A stretch of 64,000 nucleotides of DNA from an uncultured Collinsella sp. (GTDB lineage: Bacteria > Actinomycetota > Coriobacteriia > Coriobacteriales > Coriobacteriaceae). The stretch is taken from assembly GCA_902470365.1 (NCBI GenBank), contig CABRFZ010000001.1, positions 91,399 to 155,398 on the forward strand. Reading direction: 5' to 3'. The notes below the pieces were generated by a model. That model was not told the DNA's origin and did not search any database. It saw only the letters and a program-made list of their open reading frames with translations. Made by a program: the position numbers and the translations under genes. This document shows positions 7,911 through 16,173 of the stretch, piece after piece; the stretch's first letter is position 1; each line of letters starts with the position of its first letter.

Positions 7911-10007
7911 ATGGCAGACGCTAAGGATTTCCTGTTTGAGATCGGTACGGAAGAAATGCCCTCCGCACCGCTGAACAATGCCGTCAAGCAGCTTGGCACC
8001 ATGATCGCCAAGGGTCTCGACGAGGCCGGTCTGGCCCACGGCGAGGTCCGTGTGATCTCGAGCCCGCGCCGCCTGGCTGCGCTCGTTGCCGACGTCGCCA
8101 CCGCGACCGACGAGGTTCACGAGGTCAAGCGCGGCCCCGCGGCCAACATCGCCTTCGATGCCGACGGTAACGCCACCAAGGCCGCCCAGGGCTTCGCCCG
8201 CAAGTGCGGTGTGGCTGCCGAGGATCTGGTCCGTCGCGAGGACACCGACGGCCGTGAGTACGTCTTTGCCGAGAAGAACATCCCTTCCGCCCCGGCCACC
8301 CCGATCCTGACGGCCCTGTGCGAGAAGACTATCGCTGGCCTGCAGTGGCCCAACTACCGCTCTCAGCGCTGGGGTCACGAGCATGCGACCTTTGTTCGTC
8401 CGGTCCGCTGGATCTGCTGTCTTCTGGGCGAGGACGTTGTGCCCGTGTCGTTTGCCGACGTGACGAGTGGCAACACCACGCGTGGTCATCGCGTGCTTGG
8501 CCCCGGTGACCATGTGGTCGCCAGCCCCGCCGTCTACGAGCAGGTGCTCGAGGACGCCGGCGTGCTTTCTGCCGAGCGCCGTCGCGAGGCCATCCTTGCC
8601 GGTATCGCCGAGGTCGAGGCTGCCCGTCCCGGCTGCCATGTCGATACGCCCAAGAAGGTCTTTGAGGAGGTCATCAACCTCTGCGAGTGGCCGACGGTGC
8701 TCGTCGGTACCTTCGATGAGGAGTTCCTCAAGGTCCCGCACGAGATCATCTGCGAGTCCATGCTCACCAACCAGCGCTACTTCCCGATCTATGACGGCGA
8801 GGGCAAGCTCACGCGTGAGTTCGTGGTCGTCTCCAACAGCAAGCCCGAGAACGCCGAGCGCGTGATCGACGGCAACGAGCGCGTTGTGCGTGCCCGTCTG
8901 GACGATGCCAAGTTCTTCTACGAGGAGGACCTGAAGATCTCCCTCGACGAGTTCCGCGAGCGTCTGGCCAAGGTCGCCTTCCAGGAGAAACTCGGTAGCG
9001 TGCTCGCCAAGTCCGAGCGCATCGAGCAACTCGCGCTCGCTATTGCCCGTGAGGCACACCTGGGTGCTCATCTGGCAGCCGACGCCGGCCGTGCCGCGCA
9101 CCTGTGCAAGGCCGACCTGGTGTCCAACGCCGTCGTCGAGTTCACGAGCCAGCAGGGCGTGATGGGCGGTTACTACGCCACCGCGATGGGGGAGAACGAC
9201 GAGGTCGCCCACGCTATTCGCGATCATTATCGTCCCCGCTTTGCCGGTGACGAGCTGCCCGAGGGCACCGCCGGCTGCATCGTGGCCTGCGCCGACAAGC
9301 TCGATACCATCGCCGGTATCTTTGCCATCGGCGAGCCCCCGACCGGCTCTTCGGACCCCTACGCGCTGCGTCGTGCCGCTATCGGCATCATCAACATCCT
9401 GCGCGATCGCCTGCCGATCGACCCCACGTCGCTCATCGATTTTGCCCTTGAACTCTATAGCGAGCAGGGCATTGAGTTCGACGCCGCCGAGGTCGCCCAG
9501 CAGGTTCGCGCCTTCTTCCATGGCCGCCTGGTGAGCATGGCCCGCGACGAAAAGATCCCGGCCGATACCGTTGCCGCCGTCTCTGCGGTGCACATCATCG
9601 CCCCGTCCGTCTTCTTCGCCCGCTGCGCCGCCCTCGACGAGGCCCGCAAGAACGACGCCGAGACCTTTGACAACCTGGCGACGGCCTATGCCCGTGCCGC
9701 GCATATCTCCAAGCCCGAGCTGGGCGCGGAGTACGACCGCGCCTTGATGGGCGAGGTCGAGCTCGCGCTTGCCGATGCCTGCGAGGCTGCTCAGACCGCT
9801 GTCGACGCCGCCCTTGCTGCCGAGGATTACCCGGCCGCATTTGCCGCCCTTGCCGCCCTGCGCGCCCCCATCGACCGCTTCTTCGACGAGGTCATGGTCA
9901 TGGACAAGGACGAGCAGCTTCGCGATAATCGCCTTAAGCTACTCAACCGCTTCGAGGCCGTTTTCTCCGGTATCGCCAACATCGGTGAGCTTGCCCGCAA
10001 AAAGTAA
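7911..10007 (+). CDS. glyS: glycyl-tRNA synthetase beta subunit
   Basis: This is the tRNA-binding partner of GlyQ, 698 residues. It begins FLFEIGTEEMPS, contains the HD-like region, and ends with an anticodon-binding-like helical domain (FFDEVMVMDKDEQLRDNRLKLL). It is translated in tandem with glyQ. The length and all blocks look intact. The glyQS pair with ppsR and ppdK lies between lepB and rplS, where many relatives have rplS directly. Confidence 0.97.
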   Translation: MADAKDFLFEIGTEEMPSAPLNNAVKQLGTMIAKGLDEAGLAHGEVRVISSPRRLAALVADVATATDEVHEVKRGPAANIAFDADGNATKAAQGFARKCGVAAEDLVRREDTDGREYVFAEKNIPSAPATPILTALCEKTIAGLQWPNYRSQRWGHEHATFVRPVRWICCLLGEDVVPVSFADVTSGNTTRGHRVLGPGDHVVASPAVYEQVLEDAGVLSAERRREAILAGIAEVEAARPGCHVDTPKKVFEEVINLCEWPTVLVGTFDEEFLKVPHEIICESMLTNQRYFPIYDGEGKLTREFVVVSNSKPENAERVIDGNERVVRARLDDAKFFYEEDLKISLDEFRERLAKVAFQEKLGSVLAKSERIEQLALAIAREAHLGAHLAADAGRAAHLCKADLVSNAVVEFTSQQGVMGGYYATAMGENDEVAHAIRDHYRPRFAGDELPEGTAGCIVACADKLDTIAGIFAIGEPPTGSSDPYALRRAAIGIINILRDRLPIDPTSLIDFALELYSEQGIEFDAAEVAQQVRAFFHGRLVSMARDEKIPADTVAAVSAVHIIAPSVFFARCAALDEARKNDAETFDNLATAYARAAHISKPELGAEYDRALMGEVELALADACEAAQTAVDAALAAEDYPAAFAALAALRAPIDRFFDEVMVMDKDEQLRDNRLKLLNRFEAVFSGIANIGELARKK

Positions 10008-10041
10008 GCCAGCCTGCGCGTAAGCGCAAAAGGAGCCCCGC

Positions 10042-10917
10042 ATGGATTGCCCGGTCACCGCTCGTCCCACCGTTATCGTTATCTCCGACTCGCTCGGCGA
10101 TACCGCTTGTGAGGTGGTGCTTGCGGCGTCCGGGCAATTTGATGAAGGGGCTTTTCGCGTTTTACGCCTGCCCAAGGTGACCTCCGTGGAGCAGGTCAAG
10201 TCATTTGTGGGCCCGCGTGTCGATGCAGACCATCGCGATATTGCCGTGTTCCATACCATTGTCGATCCGGCGCTTCGCGCCCGCGTGCTCGATTACCTGG
10301 GTATGCTGCATATCCGCTCGGTCGACCTGATCGGCCCGACGCTCGCCGTGCTATCGTCGCTCATCGGTGTGCCGTCCAAAGGCGTCGCGGGCGTGATTCA
10401 CAGGACCGATGACCGCTATTTCCATCGTATCGAGGCCATGGAATATTTCGTTGAGCACGATGACGGGCGCGGTTGCGACGATCTGTCGGGGGCCGATATC
10501 GTTCTGCTGGGCGTATCGCGTACGTCCAAGACGCCGCTGTCGATGTATTTGGCCTATCAGGGTTACAAGGTTGCCAATGTTCCTTTGGCGCATGGCATGG
10601 AGCCGCCCAAGTCGATTTACGAGGTTGACCCGATGCGCCTGTTCGGCTTGATTTCGACCGTTGACGTCATCTCCGAGATTCGCGATAGCCGCTTGGGCGA
10701 TGACTATGCTCGCGCCGTCGCTGGCTCCTATGCCGAGCCCGAGAGCGTGCGCAGTGAGCTTGAGGAGGCCCGCGCCCTTATGAAGCGCCTGGGCTGCTTT
10801 GTGGTGCGTACCGATGGTAAGGCGATCGAGGAGAGCGCCTCCGAGATCATCGGTCATTTGATGGAAATCCAAGAAGCCCGTGCCCTCCGCGCCGCCCGCC
10901 GAGCTCAACAGCAGTAG
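10042..10917 (+). CDS. ppsR: PPDK regulatory kinase/pyrophosphorylase (DUF299 family)
   Basis: This bifunctional enzyme inactivates pyruvate phosphate dikinase with ADP and reactivates it with phosphate. The P-loop-like GVSRTSKT lies at residues 157-164, and the end (GCFVVRTDGKAIEESASEI) is conserved. Its substrate is most likely the PPDK encoded 394 bases downstream. The start ATG has AAAGGAG upstream. The E. coli relative controls PEP synthase instead; the neighbour here argues for PPDK. Confidence 0.93.
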   Translation: MDCPVTARPTVIVISDSLGDTACEVVLAASGQFDEGAFRVLRLPKVTSVEQVKSFVGPRVDADHRDIAVFHTIVDPALRARVLDYLGMLHIRSVDLIGPTLAVLSSLIGVPSKGVAGVIHRTDDRYFHRIEAMEYFVEHDDGRGCDDLSGADIVLLGVSRTSKTPLSMYLAYQGYKVANVPLAHGMEPPKSIYEVDPMRLFGLISTVDVISEIRDSRLGDDYARAVAGSYAEPESVRSELEEARALMKRLGCFVVRTDGKAIEESASEIIGHLMEIQEARALRAARRAQQQ

Positions 10918-10926
10918 TCCTTTCTG

Positions 10927-11006
10927 GGATGATTTTTCTGGGACGGGGATTAAAAAATCATTGTGTACCTAATGATTTTTTAATCCCCGTCCCAGAAAAA
11001 TCATCC
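10927..11006. repeat. perfect 36-bp inverted repeat
   Basis: Arms 10927-10962 and 10971-11006 are exact reverse complements around the 8-base loop GTGTACCT. The arm contains TGGGACGGGGATTAAAAAAT. The A/T run lies inside the arms, so the hairpin could end transcription after ppsR on either strand, but its length and lack of mismatches look more like a repetitive palindromic element. Confidence 0.9.
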
Positions 11007-11039
11007 GGATACGGCTCGGGGTCGAACGCTCGTGTGGGG

Positions 11040-11072
11040 GTAGCTAAAATAGCCCCGTCCCAAATTAGCTAC
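11040..11072. repeat. 8-bp inverted repeat flanking a GCCCCGTCCC core
   Basis: GTAGCTAA (11040-11047) and TTAGCTAC (11065-11072) are exact complements, separated by 17 bases that include GCCCCGTCCC. The core shares CCCCGTCCCA with the palindrome 40 bases upstream. Confidence 0.6.
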
Positions 11073-11096
11073 TTATGGTAAAGCGATTTAGCAAAG

Positions 11097-11119
11097 AACT
11101 TGCATTTGACCTGCAAGTT
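11097..11119. promoter_or_regulatory. operator-like inverted repeat upstream of ppdK
   Basis: AACTTGCA (11097-11104), a 7-base spacer and TGCAAGTT (11112-11119) form an exact dyad of the size usual for a dimeric repressor or activator. The binding protein is unknown. Confidence 0.45.
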
Positions 11120-11151
11120 TGCTGCATTGGTATCTTCATGAGGTAACCACC

Positions 11152-11189
11152 TTTACCTACCGTTTACCGCCATATTTACCTCGTTTACC
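11152..11189 (+). promoter_or_regulatory. four TTTACC direct repeats upstream of ppdK
   Basis: TTTACC occurs at 11152, 11163, 11175 and 11184, with start-to-start spacings of 11, 12 and 9 bases, close to one helical turn. The array ends about 42 bases before the possible -10 box TATAGT at 11231, a position suited to an activator. Confidence 0.5.
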
Positions 11190-11311
11190 AAACCCCGCAC
11201 CCTCTACGCAAGCCCGCTCAATGCCCGCCGTATAGTACCCTCACGGCTCGCATCCGGCGGGTCGATTCGTTACCACGGTCGTGCGCGAGAGCGCATGGAA
11301 GGGGAAGTATC

Positions 11312-14062
11312 GTGAACGATTGCAAGAGGGTTTACCGTTTTGGAACCGACGCCCAGGGCACCTGTGTCACTGAGGGCGATAAGTCCATGAACTTCGTGCT
11401 TGGCGGCAAGGGCGCAAACCTTGCCGAGATGAGCCGCATCGGTCTGCCGGTTCCCGGTGGCTTTACCATTACCTGCCAGACCTGTGTCGAGTACTCCGGC
11501 GCCGGCAACGTCTGGCCCGAAGGCGCACTCGATGAGATCGTTGCCGCCGAGGCAGACCTCGAGGCCCGCTGCGGCAAAAAGCTCGGCGACGCCTCCGATC
11601 CGCTGCTCGTGTCGGTGCGCTCGGGCGCTCCGTTTTCCATGCCCGGCATGATGGACACGGTCCTCAACCTGGGCCTCAACGACGACTCCGTTCAGGGTCT
11701 CATTGCCCAGACGCAAAATCCGCGTTTTGCTTGGGATAGCTACCGCCGCTTTATCCAGATGTTTTCCAATGTCGTCATGGGCGTTGACGCCGACCTGTTC
11801 GAGAACGCCCTGACCCAGGCCCGTCTGGTCGCCGGCGTTCGCGTCGATTCCGAGCTTTCGGCCGAGGACCTGCAGGAACTCGTCGAGACCTTTAAGGGCA
11901 TCTTCTCCGAGAACGTCGATGCCTTCCTGTATCCCGAGCTCGAGGTCGCTGACGGCAAGCCCGTTTTCCCGCACGACCCGGAGCTTCAGCTACGCCTTGC
12001 AATTCAGGCCGTCTTTGGCAGCTGGATGAACGAGCGTGCCTGCATCTACCGCAAGCAGCATGGCATTTCCGACGAACTCGGCACCGCCGTCAACGTACAG
12101 GCCATGGCCTTTGGCAACAAGGGCGCGACCTCTGCGACGGGCGTTGCCTTCACGCGCAATCCGGCCGACGGCACCAAGGAGTTCTACGGTGACTTTTTGG
12201 TTAATGCCCAAGGCGAGGACGTCGTCGCCGGTATCCGCAACACTGAGCCCATCGCCGACCTCAAGACCACCCCGGGCCTTGAGTCCGCGGGCGAGGTGCT
12301 CGAGCGCGTCTTCCTGACGCTCGAGGATCACTATCGCGACATGTGCGACATTGAGTTCACCATCGAGCAGGGCAAGCTCTGGATGCTCCAGACCCGCGTG
12401 GGCAAGCGAACTGCCACCGCCGCCCTACGCATCGCCATCGAGATGGTCGAGGAGGGTCTGATCACCCGCGATGAGGCTGTGAGCCGCATCGATCCCGCGC
12501 AGCTCGACCAGCTCCTGCACCCACAGTTCGACGCCTCCAAGAAGTACGAGGCTCTCGCCAGCGGTCTTAATGCCAGCCCCGGTGCCGCCGTGGGCGAGGT
12601 CATGTTCTCGAGCGACGACGCCGTCGCGCGCGCCAACGAGGGCCACAAGGTCATTCTGGTTCGTTGGGAGACCAACCCCGACGACCTGAAGGGCATGGTC
12701 GCCGCCGAGGGCATTCTGACCAGCCACGGTGGCAAGACGAGCCATGCCGCCGTTATCGCCCGCGGCATGGGTACGCCCTGCGTCTGCGGCGTTGAGCGCT
12801 TCCATATCGACGCCGCCGAGAAGGTCGTGCGCATCGAGGGCAGTGACCGCGTGCTGCACGAGGGCGATGTCATCTCCATCGACGGCACCCAGGGCATCGT
12901 CGTCGACGGTGCCGTTGACCTGGTTTCGGCCGAGCTCACCGGCGATCTGGACACTATCCTGTCCTGGGCCGACGAGATTCGTCTGGATGAGACCGGTGGC
13001 CACGCCAACCACGTGCGCGTTAATGCCGATAACCCCGAGGACGCCGCGCTCGCACTCGAGTTTGGCGCCGAGGCTATTGGCCTGTGCCGCACCGAGCACA
13101 TGTTCCTGGGCGATCGCAAGAACATCATCCAGAGCTTTATCCTTTCTGACGATGAGGCCGTGAAGCAGCAGGCCCTGGCCGACCTGCTCAAGGTTCAGAC
13201 CGAGGACTTCCTGGCGATGTTTAAGACCATGTCCGGTCGCGATGTGGTCGTTCGCCTGCTCGATCCGCCGCTTCATGAGTTCCTGGATAATCCTCGCGAG
13301 CTTGAGGTCGCCATCACCAAGAAGGAAGCCGCTGGCGCCAGCGAGGAAGAGCTTGCCGTCCTGCGCGCCCGCCTGCGTCGTATCGACGGCATGGTCGAGT
13401 CCAACCCCATGCTCGGCCTACGGGGCGTGCGCCTGTCCGTCGTCTTTGGCGATCTGCCGCTCATGCAGGTTCGCGCCGTCGCCACGGCTGCTGCCCGCCT
13501 TATCAAGGAGGGTGTCGACCCGCGCCCCGAGATTATGGTCCCGCTCGTTTCCATTACGGCCGAGCATGTCCAGACCCGCGAGGTTATCGAGCGCGTGATC
13601 GCAGAGGTTTCCGACGAAGAGGGCGTCGAGCTCAATATTCCCGTGGGCACGATGCTCGAGCTGCCGCGCGCCTGCATGGTCGCCGACGAGATCGCCCATC
13701 ACGCAGACTTCTTCTGCTTTGGCACCAACGACCTCACCCAGACGACCTTCGGTTTCTCGCGTGACGACGCCGAGGCTAAGTTCATCCCGCTGTACATGCA
13801 TAAGAAGATCTTGAAGGACAATCCCTTCGAGACCATCGACACGGCGGTACTCGAACTGGTGCGCTTGGCCGTCGAGAAGGGCCGCGCCACCAACCCCGAC
13901 ATGCACTTTGGCGTGTGCGGTGAGCACGGTGGCGACCCCAAGTCCATCAAGGGCCTGTTTAACGTGGCCGACGTGGACTACGTGTCCTGCTCGCCCTACC
14001 GCGTGCCCCTCGCACGCCTGGCCGCCGCTCAGGCCAAGCTCGAGGCCAAGCGTTCCGCCTAA
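11312..14062 (+). CDS. ppdK: pyruvate, phosphate dikinase
   Basis: It interconverts pyruvate, ATP and phosphate with PEP, AMP and pyrophosphate. The 916 residues have the ATP-grasp domain (GGKGANLAEMSRIGLPVPGG near the start), the central phosphohistidine domain (LTSHGGKTSHAAVIARGMG, catalytic His at about 476) and the TIM-barrel PEP/pyruvate domain with the catalytic Cys in FGVCGEHGGDP. The start is GTG with AAGGGGAAG upstream. The regulatory enzyme is encoded just upstream. In fermenters PPDK often works in the glycolytic direction using pyrophosphate; that use is inferred. Confidence 0.97.
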   Translation: MNDCKRVYRFGTDAQGTCVTEGDKSMNFVLGGKGANLAEMSRIGLPVPGGFTITCQTCVEYSGAGNVWPEGALDEIVAAEADLEARCGKKLGDASDPLLVSVRSGAPFSMPGMMDTVLNLGLNDDSVQGLIAQTQNPRFAWDSYRRFIQMFSNVVMGVDADLFENALTQARLVAGVRVDSELSAEDLQELVETFKGIFSENVDAFLYPELEVADGKPVFPHDPELQLRLAIQAVFGSWMNERACIYRKQHGISDELGTAVNVQAMAFGNKGATSATGVAFTRNPADGTKEFYGDFLVNAQGEDVVAGIRNTEPIADLKTTPGLESAGEVLERVFLTLEDHYRDMCDIEFTIEQGKLWMLQTRVGKRTATAALRIAIEMVEEGLITRDEAVSRIDPAQLDQLLHPQFDASKKYEALASGLNASPGAAVGEVMFSSDDAVARANEGHKVILVRWETNPDDLKGMVAAEGILTSHGGKTSHAAVIARGMGTPCVCGVERFHIDAAEKVVRIEGSDRVLHEGDVISIDGTQGIVVDGAVDLVSAELTGDLDTILSWADEIRLDETGGHANHVRVNADNPEDAALALEFGAEAIGLCRTEHMFLGDRKNIIQSFILSDDEAVKQQALADLLKVQTEDFLAMFKTMSGRDVVVRLLDPPLHEFLDNPRELEVAITKKEAAGASEEELAVLRARLRRIDGMVESNPMLGLRGVRLSVVFGDLPLMQVRAVATAAARLIKEGVDPRPEIMVPLVSITAEHVQTREVIERVIAEVSDEEGVELNIPVGTMLELPRACMVADEIAHHADFFCFGTNDLTQTTFGFSRDDAEAKFIPLYMHKKILKDNPFETIDTAVLELVRLAVEKGRATNPDMHFGVCGEHGGDPKSIKGLFNVADVDYVSCSPYRVPLARLAAAQAKLEAKRSA

Positions 14063-14103
14063 CGTTTTGGGTTTAGACGCCTAGCGTAGCCCCCCCCTTC
14101 ATG

Positions 14104-14135
14104 CCGCCCGTCTCATTCGTGAGACGGGCGGTTGT
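14104..14135 (+). terminator. terminator after ppdK
   Basis: CCGCCCGTCTCA pairs exactly with TGAGACGGGCGG around a TTCG tetraloop. The T run afterwards is short (TTGT), so efficiency is uncertain. Confidence 0.65.
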
Positions 14136-14177
14136 CATGTGCGGGTTTTGTCTTTTTGTCTGCGTAAAAAATTGTTC

Positions 14178-14205
14178 TTGCAGCAGAAACCCGCGCGTGT
14201 ATACT
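14178..14205 (+). promoter_or_regulatory. candidate promoter of rplS
   Basis: TTGCAG (14178-14183), a 16-base spacer and TATACT (14200-14205) lie about 70 bases ahead of the rplS start. Confidence 0.5.
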
Positions 14206-14274
14206 CGAATACGTTTGTTCAACTACGTGCCGGCCAAGGTGGTACGGCACCTCTAGAAGAGTAAGGAATTGCAC

Positions 14275-14616
14275 ATGGATTACATCCGCGCAATCGAGCG
14301 TCAGCAGATCCGCGAGGACATTCCTCAGGTTCGCGTCGCCGACAACGTCAAGGTTCACTACCGCATTAAGGAAGGCGACCGCGAGCGCATCCAGGTCTTC
14401 CAGGGCGACGTCATCCGCATGGCCGGCGCCGGTGCCCGCGAGACCTTCACCGTCCGCAAGATGTCCTTCGGTGTCGGTGTTGAGCGTACCTTCCCGCTTC
14501 ACAGCCCCAAGATCGCCAAGCTCGAGGTCGTTCGTCATGGTCGCGTCCGTCGCGCCAAGCTGTACTACCTCCGCGACAAGGTGGGCAAGGCTGCTCGCAT
14601 CCCCGAGAAGCGCTAA
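14275..14616 (+). CDS. rplS: 50S ribosomal protein L19
   Basis: L19 lies at the interface of the two ribosomal subunits. The 113 residues carry the family blocks [54 protein letters not shown] and [21 protein letters not shown]. The ATG at 14275 has TAAGGA upstream; a TTG six bases earlier is less likely. It is separated from its usual neighbour trmD by the glyQS-ppdK block and has its own promoter and terminator. Confidence 0.97.
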   Translation: MDYIRAIERQQIREDIPQVRVADNVKVHYRIKEGDRERIQVFQGDVIRMAGAGARETFTVRKMSFGVGVERTFPLHSPKIAKLEVVRHGRVRRAKLYYLRDKVGKAARIPEKR

Positions 14617-14650
14617 GAAGATCGCAGCGTCTGTCCACTCGTTTGGACAC

Positions 14651-14680
14651 AAGGGTCACCTTCGGGTGGCCCTTCTTTTT
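14651..14680 (+). terminator. terminator after rplS
   Basis: AAGGGTCACC pairs with GGTGGCCCTT (one G-T pair) around TTCG, followed by CTTTTT. Confidence 0.8.
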
Positions 14681-14709
14681 ATCTGATTTGCATGCAAGGA
14701 GGGCCTGGT

Positions 14710-15498
14710 ATGGCCAACATGACGAGCTCGGTTTCGGCATCGCAGGTTGCCGGAGAGCTGGCGAGCGCAACGTTTGAGGAGATCCCCGCCCTCGTGGAGC
14801 ATTATCGCGAGGACCCGCGCCAGCAGGTGATCAAGGCTTGCGAGCGTGCTCTTAAGCGCCATGCCAAGGAACTTGCCGAGCGCGAGCGCGTCAATGACAT
14901 GTACGAGCTTATGCATGAGCTTGGCGGCGATGGGGTGGTCGTTGGCGTCGACGAGGTGGGTCGCGGATCGGTGGCTGGTCCTTTGACGGTATGCGCCGTC
15001 TGCCTTCCTATGGAGCCGCGCGTCTGGGGCATCAACGATTCCAAAAAGCTCACGCCGGCGCGCCGCGAGTTGCTCTCAGTGAAGATTGCCGAGGTGGCGA
15101 CGGCGATCGGTTTTTGCCATATCGCGCCTAAGGATATCGATGAGATGGGCATGGCCCGTGCTATCCGTACCGCCGTTGCGGGCGCCGTGGCCGATACGGG
15201 GCTTGAACCCGACTGCGTCCTCATGGATGGCAACCCCTTGGGCGCCGTTCCTAACGAGCGCGATGTGGTGAAGGGCGATGCCAAGATCGCCTGCATCGCT
15301 GCGGCGTCCATCATGGCCAAGGTCACGCGTGACGAGATGATGGTCGAGTACGACGCCGAGTACCCCGAGTACCATCTGGCCGAGTCGAAGGGCTATGCGA
15401 GCCCCGAGCACATCGAGGCCATTCGCAAACATGGACTTTGTCCGTTGCACCGCGTGAGCTTTTGCGGAAACTTTCTGCAGACTGAGCGCCTTTTCTAG
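14710..15498 (+). CDS. rnhB: ribonuclease HII
   Basis: It removes RNA from RNA-DNA hybrids and single ribonucleotides. The catalytic block GVDEVGRGSVAGPL lies at about residues 80-93, DCVLMDGN follows, and KGDAKIACIAAASIMAKVTR carries the remaining active-site residues. The 70-residue helical N-terminal extension (including YREDPRQQVIKACERALKR) is seen in Firmicutes-type RNase HII. The ATG at 14710 has AAGGAGGG six bases upstream; the ATG at 14692 overlaps that site and is rejected. Confidence 0.94.
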   Translation: MANMTSSVSASQVAGELASATFEEIPALVEHYREDPRQQVIKACERALKRHAKELAERERVNDMYELMHELGGDGVVVGVDEVGRGSVAGPLTVCAVCLPMEPRVWGINDSKKLTPARRELLSVKIAEVATAIGFCHIAPKDIDEMGMARAIRTAVAGAVADTGLEPDCVLMDGNPLGAVPNERDVVKGDAKIACIAAASIMAKVTRDEMMVEYDAEYPEYHLAESKGYASPEHIEAIRKHGLCPLHRVSFCGNFLQTERLF

Positions 15499-15548
15499 GT
15501 CAATTGTGGAGACAGGGACTTCTGGAGTTTTGTAAACCAGCTGGTAGC

Positions 15549-15589
15549 GGGCCGTATGCAACAGCATTGCTGCGTACGGCCCTTTTTTT
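15549..15589 (+). terminator. terminator after rnhB
   Basis: GGGCCGTATGCA pairs with TGCGTACGGCCC (with a G-T pair) around AACAGCATTGC, followed by seven T. Confidence 0.8.
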
Positions 15590-15687
15590 GACGGCATTTG
15601 GTCAGCTTTTGGTTTGCTTCCTGTACTTACCCGCATGAAAGGTGCCCTCATCATCGGGGCAATGCAGTGTGCGGGAAAGGAGACCCC

Positions 15688-16173
15688 ATGAGTGCCGCAA
15701 GCAAAAAGAGCAAGACGCAGCAGCTCAAGGAGCGTTGGGAAAACGGCGAGCTCGACTGCGGGGCGATGACGCCCGAGTTTATCAAGGGACTCAGTCCCCG
15801 TGAGCTGGGCATGCTGGGCGAGCTGATCACCATCGACTACTTTAACGAGCGCGGCTACACCTTGCTGGAGCAGGGTTATCGTTGCACCGAGGGCGAGGCC
15901 GATCTGGTGCTGCTCGATGAGCTCGACGATGTCGTGGTGATGGCCGAGGTCAAGACCAGACGCGTCGCACTGGATTGCAGCACGCGGGTCTTTCCCGAGG
16001 AGGCCGTGGACGCCCAAAAGCAACGCCGCTACCGCCGCATCGCAAGTTGCTATCTCATGGAGCATTATCCGCTCAAGGCGATTCGCTTCGATGCCGTGGG
16101 CGTCACCATTCGCGGCGGACATATCGCCGAGATCGAGCACCAGTACAACGCGTTCGATTGGCAGGTGTCGTGA
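15688..16173 (+). CDS. yraN: YraN/UPF0102 family endonuclease-like protein
   Basis: A 161-residue protein with the Holliday-junction-resolvase-like nuclease core: LGELITIDYFNERGYTLLEQ, then EGEADLVLLDE and VVMAEVKTR, where the Glu/Asp and E-x-K residues form the predicted metal site. A weakly conserved N-terminal segment of about 45 residues precedes the core. The true role of the family is unsettled. The ATG at 15688 has AAAGGAG upstream. It lies between rnhB and comM, the usual neighbours, and its stop overlaps the comM start. Confidence 0.88.
   Translation: MSAASKKSKTQQLKERWENGELDCGAMTPEFIKGLSPRELGMLGELITIDYFNERGYTLLEQGYRCTEGEADLVLLDELDDVVVMAEVKTRRVALDCSTRVFPEEAVDAQKQRRYRRIASCYLMEHYPLKAIRFDAVGVTIRGGHIAEIEHQYNAFDWQVS

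Larger units (their letters stand above)
10918..11311. other. ppsR-ppdK intergenic region rich in repeats
   Basis: This 394-base gap contains no convincing gene. In order it holds a perfect 36-bp palindrome, an 8-bp inverted repeat around GCCCCGTCCC, a second 8-bp inverted repeat (AACTTGCA and complement), four TTTACC direct repeats, and a possible -10 box TATAGT at 11231-11236 ahead of ppdK. The ppdK ribosome-binding site is AAGGGGAAG at about 11298. Confidence 0.7.

Noticed and set aside
7005..9704. An 899-codon open frame on the minus strand opposite glyQ and glyS
   Set aside because: It spans two convincing genes and their junction, has no recognisable motif, and has the same composition as other antisense shadows in highly biased genes.
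11152..11189. TTTACC repeats considered as a CRISPR-like array
   Set aside because: The repeats are only six bases with 3-6 base gaps; there are no spacers of uniform length and no cas genes.
15499..15548. A gagacagggac motif after rnhB considered as another copy of the RAYT repeat
   Set aside because: Only a short G/A-rich core is shared. It lacks the ATGAGTG hairpin and a paired second half.
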